Source of the DNA: an uncultured Leptolyngbyaceae cyanobacterium
Lineage (GTDB): Bacteria; Cyanobacteriota; Cyanobacteriia; Leptolyngbyales; Leptolyngbyaceae
DNA: 64,000 nucleotides
Direction of reading: 5' to 3'
Assembly: GCA_938023035.1 (NCBI GenBank)
Contig: CALIDI010000006.1
Coordinates: 1-64,000 of the forward strand
Under the pieces are notes generated by a model. The model was not told the origin of the DNA and did no database searches. It saw only the letters and a program-made list of their open reading frames with translations. Of the stretch, positions 34,530 through 46,403 are shown one piece after another. Every line of letters begins with the position of its first letter. The stretch's first letter is position 1. The translations under genes and the position numbers were made by a program.

Positions 34530-35534
34530 TCACTGGGGCTGATTTTGCCATTGTGAATCTAACTGCCCCAACCAACCATGCCAGGTGCCCAGAAGACACG
34601 CGAAAATCTTTTGTTGTTTGGTTTGCCAGGTGCTCTGGTGATCAAACAATAAGATATATAAACTACTCACCAGTAGGTAGCGAAGGCGATGCATGCTACA
34701 GGTCAGCCGGGCAAACCCCTGAGAGTGGCGCAGTTCTAAATAGGTATGGTTGCGGCAGATATAGTAATGACGCAAAGGAGAATAAAGTTGCAAGTTCTTT
34801 TTTTGGCCGCAGAATTGGATGGTTATGGGTTGGCCAAATCGATGGGTCATCTGTGCTGTGGGCACCACTAGGTTCCGATAACCGGCCTGCCGCAGCCGCA
34901 GCCCATGATCGAGATCAATCCCATCAATAAACAGGCGAGAATCTGGGAGGGCGACTTGCTCCAGGGTTGCTAGCCGCAGCAAAGAGCCGGATGTAATGGC
35001 AACATCGCAGTCATAGGGGGTATCGCCGGGGGGAGGAGGAAACCCCCGAAAGCGATCGCCCAAAAATCGCCCGGCCCTGACGACTTCTCCTGTCCGCCCA
35101 TCCACTGCCGTCGGGGCAACAATCCCAACCTTGTTTCCCTGTTCGGTATAGGTTTGATAGGTGGTTACCAGGGTATGTAAACAATGCGGGTCGGGGTAGC
35201 TATCCTGGTCGAAGAGCCAGAGAAAATCAACCCCTGCCTGGGTAGCAAACTGAGCTGCCAGAGCCAAACCACCCGAAATTCCAAGATTTTCTGGATGATG
35301 CCAGATGCGTAGACGGGGATCGGCGGCATGTTCTGGAGCGATCGCTGGCGGTGTGGGCGAATTATCAACGATCAAAATATGCTGAATCGGGTAAGTTTGC
35401 ACCCGAATACCTGCCAGACAATGATCTAAGGCAGGAGGATCAGCATAGGCTGTGATGTAAACTGCAACCTGCCAGGAGGTCAGTTCCCCTGGGACGGATG
35501 CCCGTTTCAAAGGGCCATTAGCGTTTGCATCCAT
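34530..35534 (-). CDS. GT2 family glycosyltransferase
   Basis: The product has a GT-A fold with VAVYITAYADPPALDHCL, HILIVDNSPTPP, NLGISGGLALAAQ and the metal-binding FLWLFDQDSYPDP. The C-terminal half carries SRLFIDGIDLDHGLRLRQAG and two basic, possibly membrane-peripheral helices (SSLYILLF). It resembles rhamnosyltransferases of O-antigen or exopolysaccharide loci. ATG 35534 is preferred because AGAGG lies upstream; ATG 35561 would add nine residues. It is the first gene of the pair with the GT2 gene at 33626. Confidence 0.9.
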   Translation of the reverse strand: MDANANGPLKRASVPGELTSWQVAVYITAYADPPALDHCLAGIRVQTYPIQHILIVDNSPTPPAIAPEHAADPRLRIWHHPENLGISGGLALAAQFATQAGVDFLWLFDQDSYPDPHCLHTLVTTYQTYTEQGNKVGIVAPTAVDGRTGEVVRAGRFLGDRFRGFPPPPGDTPYDCDVAITSGSLLRLATLEQVALPDSRLFIDGIDLDHGLRLRQAGYRNLVVPTAQMTHRFGQPITIQFCGQKKNLQLYSPLRHYYICRNHTYLELRHSQGFARLTCSMHRLRYLLVSSLYILLFDHQSTWQTKQQKIFACLLGTWHGWLGQLDSQWQNQPQ

Positions 35535-35561
35535 AGCAGCCTGACCTCTGCCGCTCCTCAT

Positions 35562-35886
35562 TGTGACAGCGGCTTTTTCGATTGCACCGAAAGACTCTCT
35601 CTACTATACAAGTACCCAGGCTTTGGCTGGTCGTTTTTCCTAGGAGCGGGGATTGAATCCTCTGCATGTCTCAGCATCATGGATTCAATCAACTGAAAAC
35701 CTTTGAACTGCACTGTACAACAGAGAATCGCGGCCAAGGGATAAGGAATAGCAGTGGCATCCCTAACTGAGGGTGCAGCCCTCGCTATCCCCTTTACCCA
35801 AGGGGGCTAACATGCTCGCGCAGTGCTACGCTGATGTGGCCGCTGGATCTCTAGAATGACGTTGCAAGCAATAGAGTCCTTGCTCC
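35562..35886. other. Intergenic region between the GT2 operon and sufS
   Basis: There is no gene. It includes ACTATACAAGTACC near 35602, the same TATACAAGT word found at the 31845 repeat, and an inverted pair around CATCCCTAACTGAGGGTG (about 35757-35775). It should hold the GT2 promoter and the end of the suf transcript. Confidence 0.45.
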
Positions 35887-37149
35887 TTAGCCAAAGATGC
35901 TACCAAAGAAGTCGATTGCCTCTTTCAGCGAATGCACAAAGGCATCAATCTCCTCCGGAGTGTTGTAGAAATAGAGACTGGCCCGGGCAGTGGATTGCGC
36001 TTTGAGATGACGATGCAAGGGCTGGGTGCAGTGGTGGCCAGCACGAATGGCAATACCGGCTTGATCCAAAATGGTAGACAGATCATGGGGATGCACTTCT
36101 CCAGCAGTAAAGGCAGCCAAGGCGGCTCGACCCGAACCATCTGTTGCTGGGGCTGGCCCATAAAGGCGGAGTTCTGGGATAGTGCTTAAGCGCTGGAACA
36201 GATAGGCCGTCAATTCATGCTCGTAGGCAGCAATCCGCTCCATGCCGATCTCGCTCAGGTAGTCCACTGCGGCCCCCAACGCAATTGCTTCAGCGATCGC
36301 GGGGGTACCAGCCTCAAATTTATGGGGCACGTCCGCATAGGTGGCATGGTCTAAAAAGACATCGGCAATCATTTCGCCACCTCCCATAAACGGCGGCATC
36401 GATCGCAACAGGTCGAGCTTGCCATAAAGAAAGCCGATACCAGTAGGGGCACACATCTTATGGCCAGAGGCCACCAGCCAATCACAATTCATCGCTTGCA
36501 CATCAATTGGCATATGGGGCACACTCTGGCAGGCATCCACCAAAACCTTTGCCCCATACCGATGGGCCGCTACAGCAATCTCCCTCACCGGATTAATGCA
36601 ACCCAGGGTATTTGACACATGCACGACTGAAACTAGTTTTGTTTTCTCCGACAGGAGGGATTGATAGTGCGCAAAGTCAAACTCTTCTGTTGCAGTGAGC
36701 TGGACAAACTTTAGCACTGCACCCGTGCGCTGGGCCACAAACTGCCAAGGAATCAAGTTACTGTGGTGCTCCATCACCGTCAGGATGATCTCATCCCCTG
36801 CTTGTAGGGTATTCATCCCCCAGGCATAGGCCACCAGATTAATGGCCTCACTAGCATTGCGCGTGTAGACAATCTCCTGGCGCGAAGCTGCGTTGATAAA
36901 GGCAGCGACCTTATCTCGTGCTCCCTCGTAAGCAGTGGTGGCGCGGTTACTCAGGGTATGGACGCCTCGATGCACGTTGGCATTATCCCGCTCGTAGTAG
37001 TGCCGTAACACATCCAGCACCGCTATTGGCTTTTGAGCCGTTGCGGCATTATCGAGGTACACCAGAGGTTTGTGGTGAATCTCCTGGTGCAGGATGGGAA
37101 AGTCAGCACGTACCTGGGCGGCGAGGGGTCTAGCGGTGGTAAGGGTCAT
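35887..37149 (-). CDS. sufS: Cysteine desulfurase SufS
   Basis: SufS takes sulfur from cysteine and passes it as persulfide to the SUF scaffold. The 420-aa protein shows a class V aminotransferase fold: [11 protein letters not shown] at the start, [11 protein letters not shown], the PLP lysine K231 in [11 protein letters not shown], and the active-site C374 in [12 protein letters not shown], the short-loop type II pattern. It is the last gene of the leftward suf cluster, 65 bases after sufD. Its partner SufE is not in this window. Confidence 0.97.
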   Translation of the reverse strand: MTLTTARPLAAQVRADFPILHQEIHHKPLVYLDNAATAQKPIAVLDVLRHYYERDNANVHRGVHTLSNRATTAYEGARDKVAAFINAASRQEIVYTRNASEAINLVAYAWGMNTLQAGDEIILTVMEHHSNLIPWQFVAQRTGAVLKFVQLTATEEFDFAHYQSLLSEKTKLVSVVHVSNTLGCINPVREIAVAAHRYGAKVLVDACQSVPHMPIDVQAMNCDWLVASGHKMCAPTGIGFLYGKLDLLRSMPPFMGGGEMIADVFLDHATYADVPHKFEAGTPAIAEAIALGAAVDYLSEIGMERIAAYEHELTAYLFQRLSTIPELRLYGPAPATDGSGRAALAAFTAGEVHPHDLSTILDQAGIAIRAGHHCTQPLHRHLKAQSTARASLYFYNTPEEIDAFVHSLKEAIDFFGSIFG

Positions 37150-37214
37150 GGCAGTTGGGCGGCTCTACAAAATTCAGATAGGAGAACAAGGGCTGATTCA
37201 ATTTAGAGATACAT

Positions 37215-38549
37215 TCAGGCCGGGTTGAGGCGCAGAGATAGCTCGGAGCGGATGCGATCGCGGAGAGTCGGCAACGGAATGGCATCAACCACCTCGGCGG
37301 CAAAGGCGAAGGTCAAGAGCTGGCGAGCCATCTCAGCAGAAATACCACGACTTTGCAGGTAAAACACTTCATCTTCTTCAAGCTGGCTGACAGTAGCTCC
37401 ATGGGAGCACTTGACATTATCTGCTGTGATTTCTAATTGGGGCTTGGTGTCTACCCTGGCTCTGGGAGAGAGCAGTAAATTGCGACTGAGTTGGGAAGCA
37501 TTGGTAAGCTGAGCCGCTTGGGGCACCCAGATTTTGCCATTGAAGACGGCATGGGCGCGATCGCCAACGATGCACTTCTGCACCTGATTCGCCATCCCGT
37601 AGGGCTGGGTAAAGGCAATCAGGCTATGGGTATCACCCAACTGCTCACCCTGAAGCAAGGTCAAGCCGTTCAAAATTGTTGCCGTCTGTGCTCCTGTTTG
37701 GTAGATCTCCAGATGATGGCGAGCCAGATGCGCGCCCCAATTTAGCACCGTGGCGACATAGCGAGAATCCCTAGCCTGGGATACAGCCGTTTTACCGATA
37801 TGAAAGGTGTGCGCCCCCTGCCTTTGAACGCGGGTATGGTTGACGGTTGCCCCTGCCCCCAGCTTTATCTCAGTAACACGATTGACCCAGGCAGCCCCCC
37901 CCCCTTCCAGAGAAACAAATTCCTCAATCAGGGTAAACTGGCTGCCAGCCTCGGCGATGACAACGCAACGGGGATGGGAAAGGGTCGCCGCCCCCGTTGT
38001 CGTGACAACCAGCAAATGGATCGGGGTGCGCCACTCTTGCCCCTGCGCTACCCAAATAACAGCCGCATCCGTCATGCAGGCGGTATTGAGGGCCGTAAAG
38101 GTTTCTTCAGCGCCTTGGTGTTGGCCAATGTGAGGGATGCCGCCGGGTACCCTGCTCAAGTTCCCCAACTGCACCTCAGGAGGTAAATCCCCCAATGTCG
38201 ATAGAGAAGGCGCATAAACCCCATCCACAAACACGAGACGATGGGGGGCATCGGTTAAACCAAAGGGAATGATTGCTTCTGCGGTGATCGGTTGAGGCAC
38301 GACCGGCTGAAACGACTCTTGCAGCAGGGGGGATAAATCTGTAAAGCGCCATTCTTCTGCGCGCGTCGAGGGCATTGCCCGCTCTTGCACCAAGGCGGTG
38401 GCGCGATCGCGCAGGTCTTTTAACCCACTCCCGGCGGCATCCAGTTCCCCGCGCAGTTGCACTAACCTGGAGAGGTAGGCAGCCCGGTCAACCCTTGGTG
38501 CATTCACTGTTTCAGTGGCATCGGGCACCATCGAGACTTGTATGCTCAT
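37215..38549 (-). CDS. sufD: Fe-S assembly scaffold component SufD
   Basis: SufD pairs with SufB and SufC in the SufBC2D complex that builds Fe-S clusters. The 444-aa protein has the N-terminal helical part ([27 protein letters not shown]) and the right-handed beta-helix core, ending with the conserved block [20 protein letters not shown] and [17 protein letters not shown]. The start overlaps the sufC stop by four bases (ATGA), so the two are translationally coupled. Confidence 0.96.
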   Translation of the reverse strand: MSIQVSMVPDATETVNAPRVDRAAYLSRLVQLRGELDAAGSGLKDLRDRATALVQERAMPSTRAEEWRFTDLSPLLQESFQPVVPQPITAEAIIPFGLTDAPHRLVFVDGVYAPSLSTLGDLPPEVQLGNLSRVPGGIPHIGQHQGAEETFTALNTACMTDAAVIWVAQGQEWRTPIHLLVVTTTGAATLSHPRCVVIAEAGSQFTLIEEFVSLEGGGAAWVNRVTEIKLGAGATVNHTRVQRQGAHTFHIGKTAVSQARDSRYVATVLNWGAHLARHHLEIYQTGAQTATILNGLTLLQGEQLGDTHSLIAFTQPYGMANQVQKCIVGDRAHAVFNGKIWVPQAAQLTNASQLSRNLLLSPRARVDTKPQLEITADNVKCSHGATVSQLEEDEVFYLQSRGISAEMARQLLTFAFAAEVVDAIPLPTLRDRIRSELSLRLNPA

Positions 38550-39331
38550 CGGGCGATCGCCTCCTCTTCTTCCCGCACCCAGCTATAACCCCGCGCTTCT
38601 AGCTCTAAGGCCAACTCCTTGCCGCCGGTGGTTAAAATTCTGCCATCCTCCATCACATGCACATAGTCAGGCGTGATGTAGTTGAGCAACCGCTGATAGT
38701 GAGTAATGGCCAAAACGGCATTATCAGGAGTTGTCAGCTCATTGACCCCATTGGCAACAATCTTGAGTGCATCAATATCCAACCCCGAATCAATCTCATC
38801 CAAAATTGCTAACTTTGGCTCCAGCAAAGCCATTTGCAGAATTTCGTTGCGTTTTTTCTCGCCGCCAGAAAAGCCCTCATTCACACTCCGACTCAGAAAC
38901 GATGCATCCATCTGTAGCAGCCCTAGCTTGGATTGCACCAGTTCATCAAAATCAAAGGCATCCAGTTCCTCTAAGCCCTCGTGCTTGCGTTTGGCATTGT
39001 AAGCCACTCGCAGAAAATCAAGATTGCTCACCCCCGGAATTTCCAGAGGATATTGAAAAGCCAGAAATAGACCCGCCTTGGCCCGTGCTTCCGGCTCTAA
39101 TTCCAGCAGGTTCTCTCCTCGAAACGTCACGCTCCCCCCGGTGACAGTGTAGGCGGGGTGCCCCGCCAAAATTTTAGAGAGAGTGCTTTTGCCAGAGCCA
39201 TTTGGCCCCATAATCGCATGAACTTCGCCGGCCTTAATCTCTAGCGTCAACCCCTTCAAAATCGGGCTGCCATCGACTTCAGCCGTCAAATCCTGAATTG
39301 CCAAAATTACGTCACTGTTATCTCGAATCAC
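38546..39331 (-). CDS. sufC: Fe-S assembly ATPase SufC
   Basis: SufC is the soluble ABC-type ATPase of the SufBC2D scaffold. The 261-aa sequence has Walker A ([13 protein letters not shown]), a SufC-typical Q-loop ([14 protein letters not shown]), the signature [14 protein letters not shown], Walker B ([16 protein letters not shown]) and the switch His (AITHYQRLL). It overlaps sufD by four bases. A gap of about 310 bases containing a small ORF separates it from sufB. Confidence 0.97.
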   Translation of the reverse strand: MIRDNSDVILAIQDLTAEVDGSPILKGLTLEIKAGEVHAIMGPNGSGKSTLSKILAGHPAYTVTGGSVTFRGENLLELEPEARAKAGLFLAFQYPLEIPGVSNLDFLRVAYNAKRKHEGLEELDAFDFDELVQSKLGLLQMDASFLSRSVNEGFSGGEKKRNEILQMALLEPKLAILDEIDSGLDIDALKIVANGVNELTTPDNAVLAITHYQRLLNYITPDYVHVMEDGRILTTGGKELALELEARGYSWVREEEEAIAR

Positions 39332-39378
39332 CCGTCAACCTCTTTCACTGCGAGAATTGTATAAATAACGGATCTGCC

Positions 39379-39597
39379 TCAAAACCTGATCAGCACGATA
39401 GGAATCCCCCCGGTTGCCCATTGCCAATTGACCGAAGGTGGTGCACTGGAGAAGGCATTCTGAGCAGCGTTGTTTGTGATTTTGGGTAGATGCGTTGGCC
39501 ATTCTGGAAAGGTGGCCACGTCCTGCATCTGGGATAAATTAAAACGGCCAATCCCATCGCGCTGGGTTACTTTTGGGGCTTCTAGGGTCTGAGCCAT
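39379..39597 (-). CDS. Small ORF between sufB and sufC (72 aa)
   Basis: The frame starts at ATG 39597 with AQTLEAPKVTQRDGIGRFN and encodes a polar, Pro-containing protein with no visible domain. Its ribosome-binding site is weak. It lies in an unusually wide gap within an otherwise compact suf cluster, on the suf strand. It may be a small accessory protein, a gene fragment, or non-coding; I do not recognise it. Confidence 0.4.
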   Translation of the reverse strand: MAQTLEAPKVTQRDGIGRFNLSQMQDVATFPEWPTHLPKITNNAAQNAFSSAPPSVNWQWATGGIPIVLIRF

Positions 39598-39641
39598 GGT
39601 GTTTCTAGCCTTCTACTCAATGGGCTTACAGCAGCCGATCG

Positions 39642-41078
39642 CTACCCTACACTGCCTTCGAGCTTCAGACTTAACAGGCGATCCGCTTCTACAGCAAACT
39701 CCATGGGCAACTGGTTAAACACATCCTTACAAAAGCCGCTAATCATCATCGATACGGCATCTTCCAGGGAAATACCACGCTGTTGCAGATAAAACAGTTG
39801 ATCTTCCCCGATTTTAGAAGTCGATGCTTCGTGCTCCACCTTGCCCGTGTTGGTCTGTACCTGGATGTAGGGGAAGGTGTTGGCTTCAGCGCGATCGCCA
39901 ATCAGCATAGAGTCGCACTGAGAATAGTTGCGTGCTCCAATTGCCTTAGGGCCAAACTTCACTAACCCGCGATAGCTATTCTTGGAGTGCCCTGCCGAAA
40001 TACCCTTAGAGATAATGGTACTACGGGTATTTTTGCCGATATGCACCATCTTGGTACCCGTGTCAGCTTGCTGATGGTGGTTGGTCAACGCCACAGAATA
40101 AAATTCACCGATGGAGTTATCCCCCACCAGCACGCAACTAGGGTACTTCCAAGTAATGGCAGAACCTGTCTCCACCTGAGTCCAGGAAATTTTGGAATTC
40201 ACCCCCTGGCATAGCCCCCGCTTGGTGACAAAGTTATAGATACCGCCTTTGCCGTCCTTATCGCCAGCATACCAGTTTTGTACCGTGGAGTACTTAATTT
40301 CGGCATGGTCGAGCGCCACCAGCTCGACTACAGCAGCATGGAGTTGGTTGGTGTCATACATGGGCGCTGTACACCCCTCCAGGTAGCTAACAGAACTGCC
40401 TGCTTCGGCCACAATCAGGGTGCGTTCAAACTGTCCCGACTCACCATTGTTAATGCGGAAGTAAGTAGAAAGCTCCATCGGGCATTGGGTATCTTTAGGA
40501 ATGTAGACGAAGGAACCATCACTAAAGACCGCAGAATTCAAGGCAGCAAAGTAGTTGTCGGCGATTGGCACAACGCTCCCCAGATACTGGCGCACCAGAT
40601 CAGGATGTTCCCGCAGGGCTTCTGAAATCGAGCAGAAAATCACCCCCTGTTCGGCCAGCTTTTCCTTAAAGGTGGTGGCCACAGACACGCTGTCAAAAAT
40701 CGCGTCTACAGCAACGTTGGTCAGCCGCTTTTGCTCCGACAGGGGAATTCCCAGCTTTTCAAAGGTCTCCAAAAGCTGGGGATCGACTTCCTCCAGGCTC
40801 TTTTTCTTCTCTTTCACCTTGGGAGCTGAGTAATAGACGATATCCTGGTAGTCAATCGCCGGGTAGGTTGCATGCTGCCAGGTAGGTTCCGTCATCTTCA
40901 GCCATTGCCGATAGGCGCGCAGACGAAACTCCAGCATCCACTCTGGCTCCTGCTTTTTGGCAGAAATCAGCCGCACCACATCTTCATTCAGCCCTTTTGG
41001 AATCGCGTCGGACTCAATGTCTGTGACAAACCCATACTTGTAGGGTTGATTGACTAGGTTTTGAACAGTGGCAGTCAT
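39642..41078 (-). CDS. sufB: Fe-S assembly scaffold protein SufB
   Basis: SufB is the core scaffold on which Fe-S clusters form. From ATG 41078 the product is 478 aa, the usual cyanobacterial length, and opens [17 protein letters not shown]. Landmarks include [57 protein letters not shown] (in two halves) and the C-terminal [20 protein letters not shown]. The frame is open 28 codons further upstream, but that stretch overlaps the ftrC end and is not conserved. It follows ftrC by 80 bases. Confidence 0.97.
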   Translation of the reverse strand: MTATVQNLVNQPYKYGFVTDIESDAIPKGLNEDVVRLISAKKQEPEWMLEFRLRAYRQWLKMTEPTWQHATYPAIDYQDIVYYSAPKVKEKKKSLEEVDPQLLETFEKLGIPLSEQKRLTNVAVDAIFDSVSVATTFKEKLAEQGVIFCSISEALREHPDLVRQYLGSVVPIADNYFAALNSAVFSDGSFVYIPKDTQCPMELSTYFRINNGESGQFERTLIVAEAGSSVSYLEGCTAPMYDTNQLHAAVVELVALDHAEIKYSTVQNWYAGDKDGKGGIYNFVTKRGLCQGVNSKISWTQVETGSAITWKYPSCVLVGDNSIGEFYSVALTNHHQQADTGTKMVHIGKNTRSTIISKGISAGHSKNSYRGLVKFGPKAIGARNYSQCDSMLIGDRAEANTFPYIQVQTNTGKVEHEASTSKIGEDQLFYLQQRGISLEDAVSMMISGFCKDVFNQLPMEFAVEADRLLSLKLEGSVG

Positions 41079-41158
41079 CGGCAGCGCTCTCTCAACAGCT
41101 AGAAGAATAAAACGTTCATGCAAGAGCGGAGATGGTTGCAGCACAACCCGTCTCCAAA

Positions 41159-41542
41159 TCAAGATTGTTGGGGAGTGGTAACGGCCCGAATCTCGTCAAC
41201 GGAGATCTCTTGCTTTTCCCCAGCAAAGGGGTTGTCAGGCGTGAGAAATAACATGCAGTGGCACTCTTTCCGCTCACGCATGGGGACACAGGGACAATTC
41301 CAGTAGGCGGCTTTGACTTCTGCCTCCTTATCTTCGTAGTGGCGACAGGGGCAAAGAGGGGATCCCAATTCTTCCTTGTGCTTTGCTAAACCCTCAATCA
41401 CAACGGCGGTGACACCCGGATCAACGCAAAAATAGGTACCAGTGTTCTTTGCATACCGTTCTGAAAATAGCCTCATATCGTTGAGGACTTTTTCGGAGGC
41501 TTGCTTAGGGTTCGCGTGACTAGGGGTTATCTCAGTGTTCAT
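41159..41542 (-). CDS. ftrC: Ferredoxin-thioredoxin reductase catalytic (beta) subunit
   Basis: This subunit passes electrons from ferredoxin through a special 4Fe-4S cluster to the thioredoxin disulfide, switching photosynthetic enzymes with light. The 127-aa protein has all three family Cys pairs, CPC ([11 protein letters not shown]), CPC (WNCPCVPM) and CHC (KECHCMLF), plus the N-terminal [18 protein letters not shown] 41542 is preferred; TTG 41554 adds four residues. It is the first gene on the suf strand, directly behind the two SufR-type sites, so its expression is probably tied to Fe-S status. The variable alpha subunit is not in this window. Confidence 0.96.
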   Translation of the reverse strand: MNTEITPSHANPKQASEKVLNDMRLFSERYAKNTGTYFCVDPGVTAVVIEGLAKHKEELGSPLCPCRHYEDKEAEVKAAYWNCPCVPMRERKECHCMLFLTPDNPFAGEKQEISVDEIRAVTTPQQS

Positions 41543-41595
41543 GAGGCAGCACAACTAATTAACAACAGATTCACTTGATGATTCTATAATTAAAA

Positions 41596-41609
41596 CAACT
41601 TGTTTGTTG
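41596..41609. promoter_or_regulatory. SufR operator-like site 1 (CAAC-N6-GTTG)
   Basis: CAAC TTGTTT GTTG is a perfect match to the CAAC-N6-GTTG inverted repeat known for SufR in Synechocystis. It is nearer to ftrC, about 54 bases before its ATG, and could block that promoter. Confidence 0.82.
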
Positions 41610-41635
41610 CTTTTCTCACTCTAAACGTAGTTTAG

Positions 41636-41649
41636 CAACAAATAAGTTG
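41636..41649. promoter_or_regulatory. SufR operator-like site 2 (CAAC-N6-GTTG)
   Basis: CAAC AAATAA GTTG, 40 bases from site 1 centre to centre and about 52 bases before the preferred sufR start. Its position suits autoregulation of sufR. Two sites in one divergent region fit cooperative control of both directions. Confidence 0.82.
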
Positions 41650-41700
41650 TTAAAGTCAAGTTGGCTTCGTTTTTTTCGTTGGCGTTACCCTGGAAGCGGC

Positions 41701-42357
41701 ATGGCAACGACCCAGCACTCCACTAAGCAGGATATTCTGCATTTTCTCCTGAAGCATGGCCAAACGACGGCTCAGGAGTTAGCCGATCGTTTGCAGATTA
41801 CGCCTCAAGCAATTCGACGACACCTGAAGGATTTAGAGGCGGAGGGGCTGATTGCTCATGAGGTGGTGCCTGCGGCGATGGGTCGGCCAAACTATCGCTA
41901 TGGCTTGAGTAAGCGGGGGCGGGAGCAATTTTCTAATCGCCATGATGAGTTTGCCGTTTCTTTGCTGGATACCCTGGCCGAGACCGTAGGCCCAGATCAG
42001 ATGGGGTCGATTTTGCGCAAACAGTGGGAGCGCAAGGCCCTGGAGTACCGCGATCGCGTCGGTACGGGTTCTCTACAAGAGCGGGTAGCACGGCTGGTGG
42101 AAATCCGCCGGCAAGAGGGGTACATGGCAGAGTTTTATCCGGTGGATGAGACGGATATTTCGGTAGAGCCTAGTGATCGCCTGATTTTAACTGAATACAA
42201 CTGCGCCATTTCCCACATTGCGGAGTCTTATCCGAGTGTTTGTGGTCATGAGTTAGAGATGTTTGCGATCGCCCTAGATTGTCAAGTTGAGCGTACCCAC
42301 TGGCTGGTGAATGGGGAACATCGCTGCGGCTACCTGATCCAGCCCCATGCCGATTAA
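41701..42357 (+). CDS. sufR: Iron-sulfur regulated transcriptional repressor SufR
   Basis: SufR is a DeoR-like repressor that senses an Fe-S cluster and represses the suf genes. From ATG 41701 the product is 218 aa and opens MATTQHSTKQDILHFLLKHG. The winged helix contains TAQELADRLQITPQAIRRHL. The cluster ligands are C168 (EYNCAIS), C181 (PSVCGHE) and C209 (HRCGYL), with spacings of 12 and 27 that equal those of the three essential cysteines in the Synechocystis protein. It is divergent from ftrC-sufBCDS across the two operators, and 12 bases upstream of a helicase gene. Confidence 0.97.
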   Translation: MATTQHSTKQDILHFLLKHGQTTAQELADRLQITPQAIRRHLKDLEAEGLIAHEVVPAAMGRPNYRYGLSKRGREQFSNRHDEFAVSLLDTLAETVGPDQMGSILRKQWERKALEYRDRVGTGSLQERVARLVEIRRQEGYMAEFYPVDETDISVEPSDRLILTEYNCAISHIAESYPSVCGHELEMFAIALDCQVERTHWLVNGEHRCGYLIQPHAD

Positions 42358-42369
42358 ATGCCCTGAGCC

Positions 42370-44598
42370 ATGCCTGTGGTCACTTCTTTGGAAGCAGAAC
42401 TTCAACACTTGCGTCATCGGTTGCGTCCGGGACAACGCGAAATTGCCGATTGGCAAGGGGGAGAACTCGCCGTATCGGCTGTCCCTGGGTCTGGCAAATC
42501 GACGGGGATGGCGGTGGCTGCGGCGATCGTCATTGCCAGGCACCAGTTAAATGCCCGCCGCTATCTGGTGGTCGTCACCTTCACCCGCTCGGCAGCGGCC
42601 AACATTAAGGGCAAGATTCGCGCCAATTTGCGGCAGTTGGGCCTCCCCCCTGCCGGGTTTATGGTGAATACCCTCCATGGCCTGGCTTGGGCAATCGCCC
42701 GCTCCCATCCCAACCGCTCTGCTTTTGCAACCGATGCCACGTTGATAACGCCCACTCGTAGCCATCGGCTCATTCGCACGGCGGTTGAACAGTGGATTGG
42801 GGCCAACCCCCGACATTATCAACAATTGCTAGAGGGTCGTCAGTTTGATGGCGAAGAAACGGAACGCCTGCGGCGACAATCGGTGCTGCGCACGGAGGTT
42901 TTGCCAGAGTTGGCCAGTACTGTGATTCGCGAGGCCAAAAGCTCGGGTCTGGAACCGGAGCAGTTGCGTCAGATGAGTGGCTTAGCCGATGACTATGGCG
43001 TACTGGCGATCGCCGCTGGTTTGTATGAAAATTACCAGGCCCAACTCACCCAACAAAACCTAATCGACTATGACGACATGATTCTGGCGGCTCTAACCGT
43101 CCTAGAGGATGCCACCCTGCGCGAGTTATGGCAGCGGCAGGTCTTTGCCGTTTTTGAAGATGAGGCTCAGGATTCCAGCCCCCTCCAAACTCGGTTGTTA
43201 GAGTGTCTGGCGACCGATCCAGACCGACCAGAGCAGCGCCACTTGGTGCGAGTGGGCGACCCCAACCAGGCGATTAACTCCACCTTTACCCCAGCAGATC
43301 CCCTCTACTTTCGGGAGTTTTGTCAGCGCTGTCGGGCAAATCAACGACTGGCAACCATGACTCAGGCCGGACGCAGTACCCCACGGGTGATGGCAGCAGC
43401 CAATTTTTTGTTAGAGCTTGTCAACCAGCGCTGGCAAGCAAATCAGGGGGAAAAACCCTTTCAGATTCAGCAGATTGAACCCGTTGAAGCCGGCGATCCT
43501 CAGCCGAATGCCAATCCTGCTGCCTGGGGTGCAGGGGTTGAGTTGGTTACCCCTGAAGATATTTACCAGAGTGTCGCAGCGATCGGAGCACGGGCGATCG
43601 CCCTTTGGCAGCAAAATCCCACCAGCAATATGGCGGTGCTCGTGCGGGAAAACAAGCAGGGAGAATTTGTAGCACGGGAACTACGCCGCCTTTACCCTGA
43701 GATGCAGATTTATGAAGTGGGCCAGCGCGATCGCCAATCCCACGTACCTTCAGAACTTCTAACCCTGCTGAACTTTGTTGATCGCCCCCACTCCCCCGAA
43801 TACCTGAAGGCGGCCCTGACCACTCTGATGGAGCGTCGCCGCATTCCCAGTCAAGATCTCAACGCCCTGGTGCCCTTTCCCGAGCAATTTCTCTACCCCA
43901 GTCCCCTTGACCCACCTCTTACTGAAGCGGCGACCCAAGCACGCCGCTTTTGCACCAGTCTGCTTCATGCCCATTTGGAGCTTTCTCCCCAGCAACTGAT
44001 TGCCTTTTTGGCGCTGGCCCTCGGCTACGATCAGAGTGAATTGGCAACCGCCGACAAACTGAGCGATCGCCTAGCTCAACAAACCGCAGGAGACACCACT
44101 CTTACCGCAATCCTCAATGCCCTAGGTGAAATTGTTGCGACCGAGCAATTTGAACCCATCGATACCGATAACCCAGAAGAGCGCTATACCCGTCCAGGGC
44201 AACTCACGATTATTACCATGCACAAGGCCAAAGGGCTAGATTGGGATGTCGTCTTTCTGCCCTTCCTCCTCGAAACCCTGATTCCTGGAAGTCAATGGGT
44301 ACCGCCAGCACGCCGGTTTTTAGGAGACTTTACCCTGGCCGAAATTACCCGCGCCCAACTGCGCGCCTACCTACATCAGACGCCTCCTCCCAGGGATGCC
44401 ACCGCCGCTTGGGAGCGGGCGAAAAACCTCAAAACTGCTGAAGAATATCGGTTGTTGTACGTGGCCATGACCCGGGCCAAACGGTTACTGTGGATGGCCG
44501 CTGAGCACAAGGCACCCTTTACCTGGAATAAGCCAGACAACCTAGAAGAGCGTCGCCCCTGCCCAGTATTCATACCGCTGCAACAGCAATTGGGTTAA
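42370..44598 (+). CDS. UvrD/Rep-type superfamily 1 DNA helicase (742 aa)
   Basis: This ATP-dependent helicase has Q-like and Walker A motifs (LAVSAVPGSGKSTGM), motif Ia (VVTFTRSAAANIKGK), a Walker B/DExx box (AVFEDEAQDSSPLQ), motif III (VRVGDPNQAINSTF), motif V (ITMHKAKGLDWDVVFLPF) and motif VI (YVAMTRAKRLLWMA). Length is typical of UvrD/PcrA, but the sequence is of a divergent cyanobacterial branch. It is probably involved in DNA repair or replication restart. It starts 12 bases after sufR and is likely cotranscribed, which would place it under SufR autoregulation; that link may be accidental. Confidence 0.92.
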   Translation: MPVVTSLEAELQHLRHRLRPGQREIADWQGGELAVSAVPGSGKSTGMAVAAAIVIARHQLNARRYLVVVTFTRSAAANIKGKIRANLRQLGLPPAGFMVNTLHGLAWAIARSHPNRSAFATDATLITPTRSHRLIRTAVEQWIGANPRHYQQLLEGRQFDGEETERLRRQSVLRTEVLPELASTVIREAKSSGLEPEQLRQMSGLADDYGVLAIAAGLYENYQAQLTQQNLIDYDDMILAALTVLEDATLRELWQRQVFAVFEDEAQDSSPLQTRLLECLATDPDRPEQRHLVRVGDPNQAINSTFTPADPLYFREFCQRCRANQRLATMTQAGRSTPRVMAAANFLLELVNQRWQANQGEKPFQIQQIEPVEAGDPQPNANPAAWGAGVELVTPEDIYQSVAAIGARAIALWQQNPTSNMAVLVRENKQGEFVARELRRLYPEMQIYEVGQRDRQSHVPSELLTLLNFVDRPHSPEYLKAALTTLMERRRIPSQDLNALVPFPEQFLYPSPLDPPLTEAATQARRFCTSLLHAHLELSPQQLIAFLALALGYDQSELATADKLSDRLAQQTAGDTTLTAILNALGEIVATEQFEPIDTDNPEERYTRPGQLTIITMHKAKGLDWDVVFLPFLLETLIPGSQWVPPARRFLGDFTLAEITRAQLRAYLHQTPPPRDATAAWERAKNLKTAEEYRLLYVAMTRAKRLLWMAAEHKAPFTWNKPDNLEERRPCPVFIPLQQQLG

Positions 44599-44620
44599 CC
44601 CAAGGCAAAACCACTAAAGA

Positions 44621-44694
44621 CGGGACTGGCGGGATTCGAACCCTCGACCTACCGCTTAGGAGGCGGTCGCTCTATCCTGCTGAGCTACAGCCCC
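44621..44694 (-). tRNA. tRNA-Arg(CCT)
   Basis: The 74-nt gene folds as a standard cloverleaf. The acceptor GGGGCTG pairs with CAGTCCC with discriminator G. The D arm is TAGCTCAGCAGGATAGAGC, the anticodon stem is ACCGC/GCGGT with loop CTCCTAA (anticodon CCT, reading AGG), and the T arm holds GGTTCGAATCC. CCA is not encoded. Confidence 0.96.
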
Positions 44695-44949
44695 AGTCAT
44701 AAACTCACGCGGGCATTGAGTCACATCTTTACCCCAGAGCCGCGAATCTGGGTCTATGATAGCACTGCCATTACCATTGCTACAGGCATTGCCACCTGAG
44801 TGAAGGCCAGGTTCAGGAGTGAAACCCCTGGCTGGTAGCTACACCCCCCCACTCCCAATGGTCTCAACGACCGAGCCATTGCCATACTGCTTAAGGGCAT
44901 TGCAGTGAATAGACTGGCAGGGTTCACCGGCTCAAGCCAGCAGCAACCC

Positions 44950-46403
<1,454 letters not shown>

